Assembly (NCBI GenBank): GCA_026627305.1
Contig: JAPNVD010000029.1
Coordinates: 1 to 56,404, forward strand
Direction: 5' to 3'
DNA length: 56,404 nucleotides
Source: Sulfolobaceae archaeon
GTDB taxonomy: Archaea; Thermoproteota; Thermoprotei_A; Sulfolobales; Sulfolobaceae
Every line of letters begins with the position of its first letter. The stretch's first letter is position 1. This document shows positions 27,047-37,482 of the stretch, in pieces. The translations under genes were made by a program, and so were the position numbers. The notes under the pieces were generated by a model that saw only the letters and a program-made list of their open reading frames with translations, was not told the origin of the DNA and searched no databases.

Positions 27047-28255
27047 TAATTCATCTTTGATAGTATCTCCTAGTATCTTTATACCTTTTTGTATCTCCTC
27101 TATTTTAGGATAGGAGAAATTGATTCTCATCGTGTTAGTACCACTTAGATCAGGATAGAACCCTGCTCCGGGAACGTAAGCCACTCCTCTTTCCATAGCC
27201 TTCATGAGCATATCAGTAGTATTAATTTTCTTAGGCAGCCAAGCAAATACGAACATGCCACCAATTGGTTTACTCCATTCAGCATCTTTAGGAAAGTACT
27301 CTTCAAGAGCCTTAAGCATAGCATCTCTTTTCTCTTTATATATCCTTCTTATTTTAGGAATGTTATTAATAATTATACCCCTTCTTATTGCTTCTGCCGC
27401 AATATATTGTGTTAGAGTCGGCGTGTGAAGATCAATACTTGCCTTGAGCATTTCGATCACTCTTCTGTAATTCCTATCTTGAACTATTAACCAACCTAAT
27501 CTGAAACCTGGAGCTAATATCTTACTAAACGTACCTAAATACAGTACTCTACCTTCTTTATCTAAAGCTTTTAACGCTGGAGGAGACTCTCCATCAAAGA
27601 CAATAAAGCCATACGCATCATCTTCTACAATAACAAAATCATATTCGGAAGCTAGTTCTAACAGTCTCTTCCTATTCTCTAGAGGCATTGTCACACCTCC
27701 AGGGTTCTGCGCTGTAGGAATTGTATATAATAATTTCACTGTTTTTCCTTCGTTCTTAAGCTGTTTAAGTACTTCCTCAAGCTTATCTAAATTCATACCT
27801 TCTTGTGTTAGCTCAATACCTATTAATTCGGGCCTTCTAGCCCTTAATATGTTCAACGCTGAAACATAGGAAGGTGCTTCAACTATTACTATATCTCCAG
27901 GATTTATTAACGTATTAAAAATGAGATATAATGCTTCTTCACTACCAACAGTGACAGTAATATCATCTTCAGTTATCCCAGTTATTCCTCTCAATGATGA
28001 AAAATCTACTAATGCTTTTCTTAATAGAGTTACACCTGAAGTAGTACCATACTGAAGCGCTTGAGACGAATAAGTGTCTAAAACGTCATAAATTATCTTC
28101 TTTATATCTTCAGTAGGAAAAGTAGATGGATCTGGAAGACCTCCTGCAAAACTTATTACATTTTTACCTTCTGTCAACTTTAACAGATCTCTAATTTCAG
28201 AAGCTCTCAGATATTTGGTTTCATCAGCCAATCTAGAGGAAAACGAGATCATCAA
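27038..28255 (-). CDS. PLP-dependent aminotransferase (LysN/2-aminoadipate type, fold I)
   Basis: A 405-residue class I/II aminotransferase. It has the N-terminal [14 protein letters not shown] segment typical of the multi-substrate LysN/ArAT group, [15 protein letters not shown] (PLP phosphate cradle), [24 protein letters not shown] and the Schiff-base lysine in [17 protein letters not shown]. It likely transfers amino groups to 2-oxoglutarate from aminoadipate, aromatic or branched donors. The start is Met1 or Met2; the ORF opens with MMISFSSRL. Confidence 0.9.
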   Translation of the reverse strand: MMISFSSRLADETKYLRASEIRDLLKLTEGKNVISFAGGLPDPSTFPTEDIKKIIYDVLDTYSSQALQYGTTSGVTLLRKALVDFSSLRGITGITEDDITVTVGSEEALYLIFNTLINPGDIVIVEAPSYVSALNILRARRPELIGIELTQEGMNLDKLEEVLKQLKNEGKTVKLLYTIPTAQNPGGVTMPLENRKRLLELASEYDFVIVEDDAYGFIVFDGESPPALKALDKEGRVLYLGTFSKILAPGFRLGWLIVQDRNYRRVIEMLKASIDLHTPTLTQYIAAEAIRRGIIINNIPKIRRIYKEKRDAMLKALEEYFPKDAEWSKPIGGMFVFAWLPKKINTTDMLMKAMERGVAYVPGAGFYPDLSGTNTMRINFSYPKIEEIQKGIKILGDTIKDELSR

Positions 28256-28410
28256 GTATAACTTTCAAACATTATAATTTTAATATTTTCTATCATGCTT
28301 ATACTATCTTGTATAATGATAAAGTAGATTTAAATTTGTATAAATAGTTCTAACCCACTATATGATTTTTTTCTCATAGCTTTAAAACAAGGATGTTACT
28401 TTCTATTACG

Positions 28411-28418
28411 TTTAAAAA
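28411..28418 (+). promoter_or_regulatory. TATA box for the CinA-like gene
   Basis: TTTAAAAA lies about 28 bases before the ATG at 28442, giving a leaderless mRNA. The remaining 186-base divergent gap has a second AT-rich box for the aminotransferase and nothing else evident. Confidence 0.45.
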
Positions 28419-28441
28419 TCAGAAATGCAATAATTATACTT

Positions 28442-29242
28442 ATGAGCTCAATTACATATTTCGCAGAGATCATAACTATAGGTAACGAAATTCTAAGTGG
28501 TAGAACAGTAAATACAAACGCGTCTCATATAGCTAGAAGGCTTGTGTCTTTAGGATTTTCTGTAAGGAGGATTACGACTGTAATGGATGAGCTTGATGAG
28601 ATATCATCAGCTTTCAGAGAGGCAATAAGTAGAAAACCTAAACTCATAATATCTACTGGAGGTCTAGGGCCTACATACGATGATAAAACTGCCGAAGGAT
28701 TATCAATAGCTCTTAATAGAAGATTCGTAGAAAACGAAAAAGCCCTGGAAATGATAGTTGAAAAATACAAAAAAATAAACGTAGAATTAACCCCGGAAAG
28801 AAGAAAAATGGCTATGATGCCTGAAGGGGCAATTCCTGTAGAAAACAATGAAGGGATAGCTCCTGGAATTTATATTGTATACGAAGGAATCGAAATTTTA
28901 GCAACTCCCGGAGTACCTAGAGAAATGGAAAACGTACTTGAGAACTTCATTAATAAATATCTAAAAACAAGGCCTCCAGTTAAATATGTTGAAAGGAATT
29001 TAACAGTTGTAGGAGTAATGGAATCTGCAATAGCACCATACATATCAAACCTTGTAAAGAAATATGATCTATACATCAAATCCCATCCAAAAGGATATGA
29101 GTTAACATCCCCCATGCTTGAAATACAAATAGCAGGAAGTAGTGCAAATCCTAAGGAACTAGAGGAAAGAATAAACAATTGTAAAGAAGAGTTGAAAGAG
29201 ATCGTACATAAACTTAACGGCAGGATAACTAATGAGATATGA
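28442..29242 (+). CDS. CinA N-terminal/MoaB-like molybdopterin-binding-domain protein
   Basis: A 266-residue protein of the COG1058 family. [22 protein letters not shown] opens the domain and [16 protein letters not shown] is the conserved pterin/ATP-binding loop. It lacks the C-terminal PncC deamidase domain of bacterial CinA. The family is linked to nicotinamide nucleotide recycling (pyrophosphatase) or pterin binding; the exact substrate here is unknown. It overlaps the convergent hydrolase by 14 bases. Confidence 0.87.
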   Translation: MSSITYFAEIITIGNEILSGRTVNTNASHIARRLVSLGFSVRRITTVMDELDEISSAFREAISRKPKLIISTGGLGPTYDDKTAEGLSIALNRRFVENEKALEMIVEKYKKINVELTPERRKMAMMPEGAIPVENNEGIAPGIYIVYEGIEILATPGVPREMENVLENFINKYLKTRPPVKYVERNLTVVGVMESAIAPYISNLVKKYDLYIKSHPKGYELTSPMLEIQIAGSSANPKELEERINNCKEELKEIVHKLNGRITNEI

Positions 29243-30002
29243 AATCACGTATAATCGATGCTAGAGCTTCAGGAGTCTCAAAATTAAGATAATGACCATA
29301 TCCGTTCATAATCTCTATCCTACTATTCTTTATATTATCATGAAAAACATCTTTGTTAATGATTAATTTATCTTCACTACCATAAACTATGAGTGTCGGA
29401 ACACCTATTTTATGTAACTCTTTAGAATAATCTTTTGCTTTTAGCATGCCATCTACTGTATATTTATATCCTAAAGGATTCATCTCCCTATATAATTCGA
29501 GAAGTGAAGTCCATGCTGTTGGATTATTAGTTAAAGTTGCTGAGAACTCGTTTTGTGCTCTTCTGTAGTTAAGCAAAGCCTCCATACCTAAGGAAAGGGC
29601 AATTTCTACGTACTTTCTATACGGATCAGGATTAGGAGCTTTATATAAAGCACCTATCAGAATCAATTTATCTATACTATTAGAAATGGAGTAATCTATT
29701 GAAATTAGAGTTCCTATTGAATGGCCTATTAAGATTGGGTCTTTAATATCATTCAATTCTAAAAGTGACTTGAGATCTTGAGAATGATCTTCGATTAAAT
29801 ATTCTCCAGGAATTACTGACGATAAACCATGACCTCGTAAATCGTAAACTAGAATATTATAGTTATTCATGAACGCTGGATAAACAAACTTCCAGCTTTT
29901 TATTGAACCTGCTAGATGATGTACAAATACTATCCACTTATTCCCTCCTTTAAATGTCTGATAATTTATTCTTACACCGTTTGATAGAATCTCTATAGGC
30001 AT
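29229..30002 (-). CDS. Alpha/beta hydrolase
   Basis: A 257-residue alpha/beta-fold hydrolase. The oxyanion region is VHHLAGS, the nucleophile elbow is LIGHSIGT with Ser near 93, the acid is in VYGSEDKLI and the catalytic His in GYGHYLNFE near the C-terminus. Probably an esterase or lactonase; the substrate is unknown. It lies 7 bases after pheT on the same strand. Confidence 0.88.
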   Translation of the reverse strand: MPIEILSNGVRINYQTFKGGNKWIVFVHHLAGSIKSWKFVYPAFMNNYNILVYDLRGHGLSSVIPGEYLIEDHSQDLKSLLELNDIKDPILIGHSIGTLISIDYSISNSIDKLILIGALYKAPNPDPYRKYVEIALSLGMEALLNYRRAQNEFSATLTNNPTAWTSLLELYREMNPLGYKYTVDGMLKAKDYSKELHKIGVPTLIVYGSEDKLIINKDVFHDNIKNSRIEIMNGYGHYLNFETPEALASIIRDFISH

Positions 30003-30009
30003 ATGATTA

Positions 30010-31632
30010 TCATCTCTGAAGGAAATCTAAATAAATTTCTGCAATGGCCACAGGATAAGTAATTTCAAAGCGGAGAAAAACTTCAGGATTTACCTCGCCT
30101 AAAATTCCTATGACCTTTCCATCATTTAAAATACAAGCTCCTCTACCTCTTATAAACAGTTCATTATCACATCTTTTATAACCTAATTTCAGACCCAGAT
30201 TTATCAATATTTGATGTACTAGAGCCTGTAAATCTTCGTAACTTACCTTGCTATCCATAACTCCATATGCGACTCTTAACGAATTTATAAATCCAGTATC
30301 GGACTCCTCGTCCTTTATGCTGACTTCACCAACCTCAAAAACCTTTATCGGGAACCTTGCATGCTGATTCTTAGATAAGAAATATAAAAGCTGTGGAATT
30401 AGCGAATTTCTAACAGCATTATACAAGTCTGAAATAGGGTTTGAAATTTCTGCAAAATTCTTATCTAGGATTAAATTCTTTGAGGTTAACACAAAGGTTA
30501 ATATTTCTTGAAATCCCGCACCTATCGATAGATCTCTAATCTTTCTAGAGACCTTAGTTTTCCAGGATAAGTCACCTGGTGTAGGAGAAATATACCCTCT
30601 TAGCGGCACATTCTCATAACCATAGGACATGGCAATTTCTTCTACAATATCTATTTCTCTAAATATATCAGGCCTGTATGGTGGGACAGTAACTTCTATT
30701 TGATCAACATCTTCATTATATCTTGCATCAAGCCTAGCTTTTAATAGGTTATCTATTAGTTCATTTAGGCTTAATTGAATGCCTAGGCGGTCAACTAAAT
30801 AAGAAGGCTTTACGTTAATCTTAGAGGTTGCCAAAAACGGCGATTTATCTGCGTATGTAGATACTACCTTTACTATACCTATTTTTCCTCCTAATTCAGC
30901 TAAGTTAGATACGAGAACATCTAGTGTTTGAGCTACAGCTGTTAAGGAAGTTCCTGTAACATCTATGAAGAGATCCTTAGTTGATAAATCTAATTTTGTC
31001 TTATCTGAATTTATTACAGGAGGCATACTCAGAATTTGACCATTATCTTCCGCTATCACGGGCATTGTGTTATCATAAAGCGAAATATTACCATAGAGCT
31101 TCCCTTGCTCTGTAACATTTAGAATTTCTTTAATGCTTAGCTTTTCATTGCCATTAAGTGGAACAAATCTCTCGTCTAATGAGGCCTCTCTATAAACAAT
31201 TGTTTTACTGTCCACTTTAGATAAATCATGTAACCCTATTGCAACTTTTTTCCTTCTACGACCTATAGTATCATGAAGTTTTTCCTGAAACTGTATTAAT
31301 TCCTTAAGATCTTCTTCATCGAAGTTCAGCCCTGTGACTATAGCAGCTAATGCATAAGGTCTTGCTCTAACGTTTTTAACTATAAACACATAATCTGAGG
31401 AATAAACATCATATTTTGGAATTCCCAATTTTCGACTTAACAAACCATCTATAGCTCTATTAATGCCTGCACTGTGTAGAAGGTCTAATCTATTAGCATT
31501 TATTTCTATTTCAATCTCATTTTCTAGTACTTTACTTTCACAACCCAATTTAAATAGTAGATCTGATAATTCATTTTCGCCGAGCCTTATCCTATTGAGG
31601 AGCTTATATTTATTAAGCGTTATAGTTACCAT
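30010..31632 (-). CDS. pheT: Phenylalanyl-tRNA synthetase beta subunit
   Basis: A 540-residue archaeal/eukaryal-type PheRS beta chain, without the bacterial N-terminal OB extension. B3/4-like and B5 regions are visible: LDLLHSAGINRAIDG, RKKVAIGLHDLSK, then VTVPPYRPDIFREIDIVEE and IAMSYGYENVPL. The C-terminal catalytic-like core pairs with PheS in the alpha2-beta2 enzyme. Its start overlaps the end of pheS by 7 bases. Confidence 0.95.
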   Translation of the reverse strand: MVTITLNKYKLLNRIRLGENELSDLLFKLGCESKVLENEIEIEINANRLDLLHSAGINRAIDGLLSRKLGIPKYDVYSSDYVFIVKNVRARPYALAAIVTGLNFDEEDLKELIQFQEKLHDTIGRRRKKVAIGLHDLSKVDSKTIVYREASLDERFVPLNGNEKLSIKEILNVTEQGKLYGNISLYDNTMPVIAEDNGQILSMPPVINSDKTKLDLSTKDLFIDVTGTSLTAVAQTLDVLVSNLAELGGKIGIVKVVSTYADKSPFLATSKINVKPSYLVDRLGIQLSLNELIDNLLKARLDARYNEDVDQIEVTVPPYRPDIFREIDIVEEIAMSYGYENVPLRGYISPTPGDLSWKTKVSRKIRDLSIGAGFQEILTFVLTSKNLILDKNFAEISNPISDLYNAVRNSLIPQLLYFLSKNQHARFPIKVFEVGEVSIKDEESDTGFINSLRVAYGVMDSKVSYEDLQALVHQILINLGLKLGYKRCDNELFIRGRGACILNDGKVIGILGEVNPEVFLRFEITYPVAIAEIYLDFLQR

Positions 31633-33035
31633 TCTATTTCAACCTTTCTGCTTCTTAGATATTCTATATCAGAACTATATAAATCCCTTATATCGTTTAT
31701 ACCCAAAAATAGCATAGCTATTCTCTCCACACCCATACCCCATGCTCCTGCAGGTGCATCAATACCAACAGATTCCATTATTTCTGGCCTTAAGAGTCCC
31801 GCACCACAAAGCTCCACCCAACCCAATTTTTCAAAATGACCATAAACTTCGACACTAGGTTCAGTAAATGGAAAATATGCTGGTTTAAACTTCACTTGAG
31901 GTATATTCAACCTATTAAAGATCTCCTTTAATAACGATAACAAATCCCTAAAGCTAAATCCACTTTCAATAACTAGCCCATCCAATTGATGAAATTCCAT
32001 TAAATGAGTAGCGTCTATAGTATCAGGTCTAAACACTTTACCTAACACAAAAACTCTGGTAGGAACTTTAGGCTTTGATGCTAATATTCTTGCAGTTACA
32101 GCAGTTGTCTGACTTCTTAAAACTAATCTTTTAGCAATATTTTCATCCCACTTATATTTCCACCATTTTTCATGTTCTTCTTTAACCTTCTCAACTAATT
32201 GATAGTCTGTAAGTTTTGCACTTCCAGGAATTGAAAAGCTATCATGAATTTCTCGTGCAGGATGATCTTGAGGTTGAAAAAGTAGATCGAAATTATAGAA
32301 CTCCTCCTCTATGAAATTTCCAGTAACTTCAGTGAAGCCCAATTCCTTTAAAATATCCCTGAGCTTTTCAAGAAACTCCACAAAATAATGCTTTTTACCT
32401 ATGGGAACAAAGGGAGGTAAAGCCTCAACATTATATTCTCTAAATTCATAATTCCTCCAGTTACCAGAAACTAAAAGATCATGAGACAAATATGTTATCG
32501 CTGGTTTTATACTGACATCCTCTCTTGCCAGTTGTACATAAAGTACTTTTGCCTCTTTTTTTGTTAATAGTCCTCGTTTTTCGAGAGCAGATAAAACATT
32601 TGGATCTGCATTTTCGGGATTTTTAAGAGCGTTAATTTCCTCTATAGAAACAAAACTGTTAACTAGAGGAATTATTTCTCCATTTTTTATTTCTATCAAT
32701 CTTTTTTTCCTAGCCCAGCTAATTGCTATATTGTAATCATCGCCAAGTTTATCTTTAACGTCCTGAATTTTCATCTTATTTCCATTTAAGATCGCGATAA
32801 GCCTATCTTCAGGTAATCCTTCTTCTAGTCTCTTTTTACCTTCAGGTGTAAGTTCATAAATTATTCTTTCCTCTTCTTCTAACTTAACAAATCCCTTATC
32901 TTTTAAGAGTTGAAGTAAGCTATAGAGAGAATTCTTAGGAATATTTGCACCTTTCTCTATCTCATCTACATTAACTCGCTTTTTTACTTCTAGTAAAAAT
33001 TTTAATATCTTGATTTCATTTTCACTTAAACCCAT
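31626..33035 (-). CDS. pheS: Phenylalanyl-tRNA synthetase alpha subunit
   Basis: A 469-residue class II catalytic subunit. The N-terminal winged-helix tRNA-binding domains are at about 1-180. Motif 1 lies around FYNFDLLFQPQDHPAREIHDSF, motif 2 around VFRPDTIDATHLMEFHQLDG, and motif 3 is GAWGMGVERIAMLFLGI near the C-terminus. It forms an operon with pheT, and the metal-dependent hydrolase ends 6 bases before it on the same strand. Confidence 0.96.
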   Translation of the reverse strand: MGLSENEIKILKFLLEVKKRVNVDEIEKGANIPKNSLYSLLQLLKDKGFVKLEEEERIIYELTPEGKKRLEEGLPEDRLIAILNGNKMKIQDVKDKLGDDYNIAISWARKKRLIEIKNGEIIPLVNSFVSIEEINALKNPENADPNVLSALEKRGLLTKKEAKVLYVQLAREDVSIKPAITYLSHDLLVSGNWRNYEFREYNVEALPPFVPIGKKHYFVEFLEKLRDILKELGFTEVTGNFIEEEFYNFDLLFQPQDHPAREIHDSFSIPGSAKLTDYQLVEKVKEEHEKWWKYKWDENIAKRLVLRSQTTAVTARILASKPKVPTRVFVLGKVFRPDTIDATHLMEFHQLDGLVIESGFSFRDLLSLLKEIFNRLNIPQVKFKPAYFPFTEPSVEVYGHFEKLGWVELCGAGLLRPEIMESVGIDAPAGAWGMGVERIAMLFLGINDIRDLYSSDIEYLRSRKVEIEW

Positions 33036-33041
33036 CTTAAC

Positions 33042-33725
33042 TCACAGTTCTATCTCTTGTCCCGGCTTAAGAATTATAGCGTTAAATCCCTTAGATTTTA
33101 CTAACCTTTCAAAATCTAACTCGTTAACCTTTATCAAATCCCATGTGTTGTAATGAATAGGAATAGCTGCTTTTTTAGGCCTTAATAACTCTACAGCTAT
33201 TGATGCTTGAGTAGGATCCATCGTGAACCTACCACCTATCGGCAGTAGTGCATAATCAGGCTTGAAAACATCTCCTATCGTTTTCATATCAGCGAAGAGA
33301 CCTGTATCTCCTGCATGATAAACGGTAACACCATCACCGGATATTACAGCTCCATTTGGATCTCCATGCTCACTGCTATGGATCGCAGGAGTTAATGCCA
33401 GCTTAACAGAATCGAATTCCACATACCCTCCGACGTTTGCAGGAATTAATTGATCTTCTGAAATTTTGTACTGGTTAACCAAGTACATCTCCAAATCATA
33501 ATTTGCAAATAGTTTAGCCTTTGGCGTGCTCTTTAATATATCTACTGCATCGCCTAAATGATCATAATGATCATGAGTAACAACAACTAGATCAACATTT
33601 CCTTTATAATAATCTGGTTTTAATGGAGATAAAGGATTTTGACTTAGCAGTGGATCTATTAATATTTTCTTACCACTTATATTTAATTCAACAGCTGCAT
33701 GACCTAACCATCTTAGAGTTGCCAT
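33042..33725 (-). CDS. UPF0173-type metallo-beta-lactamase-fold hydrolase
   Basis: A 227-residue MBL-fold protein. It has the zinc motif [11 protein letters not shown] (HxHxDH) near 48-58, an early GHAAVEL segment, the AIHSSEH and HAGDTGLF motifs, and a late IPIHYNT histidine. This set defines the UPF0173/YtkL group of small cytosolic hydrolases. The substrate is unknown. It is upstream of pheS and probably co-transcribed with it. Confidence 0.88.
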   Translation of the reverse strand: MATLRWLGHAAVELNISGKKILIDPLLSQNPLSPLKPDYYKGNVDLVVVTHDHYDHLGDAVDILKSTPKAKLFANYDLEMYLVNQYKISEDQLIPANVGGYVEFDSVKLALTPAIHSSEHGDPNGAVISGDGVTVYHAGDTGLFADMKTIGDVFKPDYALLPIGGRFTMDPTQASIAVELLRPKKAAIPIHYNTWDLIKVNELDFERLVKSKGFNAIILKPGQEIEL

Positions 33726-33781
33726 ATTAATTCATTATTTATACTCAGAAATTAAAACTTCTATTATACCTAATTTATGAT

Positions 33782-34681
33782 ATGAGTGAGGAAGAACTTA
33801 TATTAAAAGCAGGTAGAATTGCTGCTACTACCCTTAAAGAAGCATCATCATTAGTAAAACCTGGTGCTAAAGTACTAGATATATGTGAATACGTTGAAAA
33901 TAGGATTAGAGAGCTTGGTGGAAAGCCCGCATTTCCATGCAATATTTCCATAAATTATGTTGCAGCTCATTACAGTCCATATATCAATGATACATTTACC
34001 GTTCCTGAAGGGGCTGTAGTAAAATTAGATATTGGCGCACAAATCGATGGTTATTTATCAGATACTGCAGTGACAGTAGTACTTGATGATAAATATCAAA
34101 AATTAGCTGAAGCTGCACGTGACGCGCTCTACGCTGCAATACAGAATTTCAGAGCTAATACAAATATTGGTGAAATAGGAAAAATAATTGAAAAAGTAAT
34201 AAAGATGTATGGCTATAAACCTATAAGAAACTTAGGAGGACATCTAATTAAAAGATATGAATTACATGCTGGAATCTCAATACCCAATGTATATGAGAGA
34301 GTTCCTTGGAAAATAAAGGAAGGCGAAGTTTATGCAATTGAACCCTTTGTAACCGATGGAGGCGGTGAAGTAATTGAAGGAAAAGATGTAACTATTTTTG
34401 CTTTAAGAAATCCAAATGTAAAAACCACTAACGAATTAGAGAGGAAAGTGCTTAACGAAATTGAAGCTAGATTCAAAACTTTACCTTTTACTGAAAGGTG
34501 GTTAAAGGATTTAGGAGAACCAGATACTATTAGAAATGTATTAAGATCTTTAGCAAAAAAGAAAGCGTTGACGCAATATGCAGTACTAGTCGAGGTAAAA
34601 AAAGGTATAGTAGCTCAGTTTGAACACACAGTTTTAGTTACAAAAGACGGACCTATTGTTACAACTTCTCAAAATATATAA
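33782..34681 (+). CDS. map: Methionine aminopeptidase, type II
   Basis: A 299-residue archaeal type 2a MetAP that removes the initiator methionine. Visible metal and substrate ligands: [10 protein letters not shown] (substrate His), [19 protein letters not shown] (two Asp), [14 protein letters not shown] (His), [10 protein letters not shown] (Glu), and [12 protein letters not shown] (Glu). An insertion after the HAG motif marks type II. It is divergent from the MBL-fold gene with 56 bases between. Confidence 0.95.
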   Translation: MSEEELILKAGRIAATTLKEASSLVKPGAKVLDICEYVENRIRELGGKPAFPCNISINYVAAHYSPYINDTFTVPEGAVVKLDIGAQIDGYLSDTAVTVVLDDKYQKLAEAARDALYAAIQNFRANTNIGEIGKIIEKVIKMYGYKPIRNLGGHLIKRYELHAGISIPNVYERVPWKIKEGEVYAIEPFVTDGGGEVIEGKDVTIFALRNPNVKTTNELERKVLNEIEARFKTLPFTERWLKDLGEPDTIRNVLRSLAKKKALTQYAVLVEVKKGIVAQFEHTVLVTKDGPIVTTSQNI

Positions 34682-34743
34682 AGTAGGTACTATTTTGAAT
34701 AAAAATTAATTAATGCAGTTACAGAATGTAAATGTGATAAAAA

Positions 34744-35880
34744 ATGTTTGATTTCTTGATAGCCTTTGCTCAAACTATAAATAATCAGCAATATACTCTA
34801 CTGACCACAATACCATTTTATCTGTTGTTTATAATTCTAATGATAATGTCGATGCCAGGGATAGGGCAGAGATTCCAAATATGGATAATGGCTAGAGATG
34901 TTGAACAAGGTCTTTATAGAATTGAAAAGTTCCTTAACGATGCAAAATCTCAGACAGAAAAACTATTAAAGGAAAATGGGGCTAAAGATCCGAAAGGCGT
35001 TGTAAATAGGTTAAGTGAAATGCTTTTAATAGAACCTGTCAATATAGAACCTACAGATATAATACCAAGACTTAGACTCCTTTTAAGATCTAGCGAGGAT
35101 AAAGTTAGATTAATATTAAGTCAAAACGTTCAAAATATAGATCCAGTACTCAGAAGTAAACTTGAAGTATCCGCTGAAATAGTAAATACATTAAATCTTC
35201 TTTATAAGATAATAAGACACTATTTATTACAAGCTAAGAAATTAAATAGCGTTCTCATACTATATCAACTTCAAATGGTAGTGCCAATATATGTGAAAAT
35301 CGCTGAAGCATATGCAAAAGCTCAGAATGCCTTTCTTAAAGGTGTTCCTGTTGGTGATTCTCTAGGCCCATTAGTAGCTTCTAGATTTTTATTAAATGCT
35401 AAGAGGAAGTGGTCTCCAAGCAGGGATACTGTGGCAGGAGAAGTAGAATTTGAAGGAAGAAAAATCATTGTGATAAAAGCAGAAGGCCCTATGGCTACAG
35501 TAGGAACTCCTGGAGAAGCGGTAGAAAATGTAATTGAGGAATATGGAGGAAAAGTAAGCAGAATAATAACTGTAGATGCTGCCGCAAAATTAGAGGGTGA
35601 AGATACAGGTGAAATAGCCGAAGGTACAGGTGTAGCTATGGGAGATCCTGGTCCAGAAAAGATAGCAATTGAAAGAGTTGCAGTTAAATATAATCTACCA
35701 ATAGATGCAGTGGTAGTGAAGATGGGTATCGACGAAGCTATAACTGAAATGAAGAAAGAAATATATCAGGCAGGAGAGAAAGTTGTAGACGTAGTTAAGA
35801 ACATAATCTTAGAAAGAACTAAACCAGGTGATGTTGTAGTTTTAGTTGGAGTTGGTAACACTGTAGGTGTAGCTCAATGA
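34744..35880 (+). CDS. DUF1512 membrane-anchored protein
   Basis: A 378-residue protein with one N-terminal transmembrane helix ([19 protein letters not shown], about 19-37). A soluble domain follows, ending in an alternating alpha/beta region with [23 protein letters not shown] and [14 protein letters not shown]. This matches the archaeal DUF1512 family of unknown function as I recall it. Its stop overlaps the next start by four bases (ATGA), making a two-gene unit. Confidence 0.8.
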   Translation: MFDFLIAFAQTINNQQYTLLTTIPFYLLFIILMIMSMPGIGQRFQIWIMARDVEQGLYRIEKFLNDAKSQTEKLLKENGAKDPKGVVNRLSEMLLIEPVNIEPTDIIPRLRLLLRSSEDKVRLILSQNVQNIDPVLRSKLEVSAEIVNTLNLLYKIIRHYLLQAKKLNSVLILYQLQMVVPIYVKIAEAYAKAQNAFLKGVPVGDSLGPLVASRFLLNAKRKWSPSRDTVAGEVEFEGRKIIVIKAEGPMATVGTPGEAVENVIEEYGGKVSRIITVDAAAKLEGEDTGEIAEGTGVAMGDPGPEKIAIERVAVKYNLPIDAVVVKMGIDEAITEMKKEIYQAGEKVVDVVKNIILERTKPGDVVVLVGVGNTVGVAQ

Positions 35881-36086
35881 GCTCTTATTCTGAGCAGAGA
35901 CAACAGAGCTCAACAAAGATTATTACAGTAATTAAATGTATGACATGCGATTACACTGTTGAGAGAGAAATGAAAGATGGAGATTTTGTACTTAAAGTTG
36001 AAGGTAAATGTCCTAAGGATAATGGGACTTTGTACATTGCAGGTATATATGCTGAAACAACTCAACCTCAATCCCAAAAGAAGTGA
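35877..36086 (+). CDS. Small zinc-finger-like protein
   Basis: A 69-residue protein with VIKCMTCDY near 18-26 and one further cysteine in GKCPKDNG, so at most a three-Cys site. The flanks are polar and Gln-rich. It is translationally coupled to the DUF1512 gene. No family is recognised; a metal-binding partner of the membrane protein is the simplest reading. Confidence 0.7.
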   Translation: MSSYSEQRQQSSTKIITVIKCMTCDYTVEREMKDGDFVLKVEGKCPKDNGTLYIAGIYAETTQPQSQKK

Positions 36087-36097
36087 ACTAAGAAAGA

Positions 36098-36105
36098 TTT
36101 TTAAG
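36098..36105 (+). promoter_or_regulatory. TATA box of the 5S rRNA gene
   Basis: TTTTTAAG is centred 28 bases before the first base of the 5S RNA at 36129, the standard spacing for Sulfolobales stable-RNA promoters. It confirms that the 5S gene has its own transcript, independent of 16S/23S. Confidence 0.6.
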
Positions 36106-36128
36106 ATAGAGTGAAATTAGATTATTCT

Positions 36129-36252
36129 GCCCACCCGGCCATAGTGAGCGGGCAACACCCGGACTCATTTCGAACCCGGAAGTTAAGCCGCTCACGTTGG
36201 AAGGGCAGTGGGGCCCGAAAGGACCCGCAGCCCTTCCAAGCCGGGATGGGCT
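36129..36252 (+). rRNA. rrf: 5S ribosomal RNA
   Basis: The sequence closely matches remembered Sulfolobus 5S rRNA. It has a GCCCACCCGG 5' strand pairing with the CCGGGATGGGC 3' strand, the conserved loop CACCCGGACTCATTTCGAAC, then GGAAGTTAAGCCGCTCACG, and the helix IV/V hairpin with GGGGCCCGAAAGGACCC. It is about 124 nt. It stands alone, as in all Sulfolobales, with no 16S or 23S gene in the window. Ends are set by the terminal stem. Confidence 0.97.
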
Positions 36253-36282
36253 TTAATAATTATGGTTTCTTATATTTTATCA

Positions 36283-37476
36283 ATGAAAAAAATCTATGAT
36301 GAGATACATGGCTACATAGTCTTAAACGACCTGGAACAGAGAATAGTTGATACACCACTCTTCCAAAGATTGAGAAGAATAAAGCAGACGAGTTTAGCTT
36401 TCCTTGTATATCCTGGTGCTGTACACACAAGGTTTAGCCATTCATTGGGGACATTTCATCTTGCTATGAAATTGGGAAACTTATTTGTCTCTAAAGGAAT
36501 AATAACAGATGAGGAACTAGAAGCAATTAAATTAGCTGCCTTAATACACGATATAGGTCAATTCCCTTTTAGTCATTCATTAGAAGGTTTTTATATAGAT
36601 AGAAACTTAAGCAATGAAGAGTTAAGAAATTTCATATTAACTAGTTCAACAGAGATTAAAGATATCTTATCTGAAAATGGATCATTATACTCTAGAATAT
36701 TAGAGCTATTACGACCTTTAGGCTCCACATTATCTCTTATAATAGATAGCGATATTGACGTCGATAGAATGGATTATTTAATAAGAGATTCAAGACATAC
36801 AGGAGTAACTTTAGGTAACATAGATCTAGACAGAATACTTGATACAATAAGTTACACAAATGAGGGAATACTAATTAGTGAAAAAGGACTTCATAGTATA
36901 GAAAGCTTTTACATATCAAGGCTTCACATGTATCAAGCAGTATATTACCATAAAACTATATTGGGTTATGAACTAATGTTAAGAAGAATATTTAAGGATT
37001 TAATTGAGTATTGTTGTCCAGAATTTGAGCAACCTGAACATCTTAAAGAATTAATAAAAGAGGATCTTTTCTCTTATTGGGATGATGATTGGGTGATAGG
37101 AAGGTTATATTATGCACTAATGTCACCAGATGCGCCTGATAAATTAAAGATAAAGATAAAACGATTTTTAGATAGAAAAGGACCTAAAGTTGTATTCAAT
37201 TTCTTAAGCTATAACGATCAGAAACCTCAAATAGATATTGAGGAATATGTAAATAAGCTAGAAAAAGCAGGGATTCCAGAAAACTCCATTTATGCGGTTG
37301 AGGAAAAAATACCTATTATTAATCCAGATAAAATTTACATATTAACGAAAAACGATGAAGAGATTCCACTTAAACAATATAAATTTACTCTACTAAACTC
37401 AATTCCACAAAGTATAATTATAAAACGTATTTATGTAGATCCTGAATTTGAATTAAGAGCTAAAGAGGTGCTATAG
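36283..37476 (+). CDS. HD-domain phosphohydrolase (dNTPase-like, COG1078)
   Basis: A 397-residue HD protein. After MKKIYDEIHGYIVLND comes the family opening TPLFQRLRRIKQ, then HTRFSHSLGTFHLA and the HD pair in LAALIHDIGQFPFSH. A further acid is in DIDVDRMDYLIRDS. It is related to SAMHD1/dGTPase-type hydrolases, probably acting on (deoxy)nucleotides. The reading frame stays open back into the 5S rRNA gene; the Met at 36283 is chosen because family homology begins there and it clears the rRNA. ATG at 36262 is a possible alternative. Confidence 0.88.
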   Translation: MKKIYDEIHGYIVLNDLEQRIVDTPLFQRLRRIKQTSLAFLVYPGAVHTRFSHSLGTFHLAMKLGNLFVSKGIITDEELEAIKLAALIHDIGQFPFSHSLEGFYIDRNLSNEELRNFILTSSTEIKDILSENGSLYSRILELLRPLGSTLSLIIDSDIDVDRMDYLIRDSRHTGVTLGNIDLDRILDTISYTNEGILISEKGLHSIESFYISRLHMYQAVYYHKTILGYELMLRRIFKDLIEYCCPEFEQPEHLKELIKEDLFSYWDDDWVIGRLYYALMSPDAPDKLKIKIKRFLDRKGPKVVFNFLSYNDQKPQIDIEEYVNKLEKAGIPENSIYAVEEKIPIINPDKIYILTKNDEEIPLKQYKFTLLNSIPQSIIIKRIYVDPEFELRAKEVL

Positions 37477-37482
37477 TAGAGT

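Noticed and set aside
36208-36282. Upstream extension of the HD phosphohydrolase
   Set aside because: It lies within or directly after 5S rRNA, and family homology starts at the Met at 36283.
36111-36299. 62-residue open frame across the 5S region
   Set aside because: It is the translation of the 5S rRNA gene itself; composition and position are explained by the RNA.
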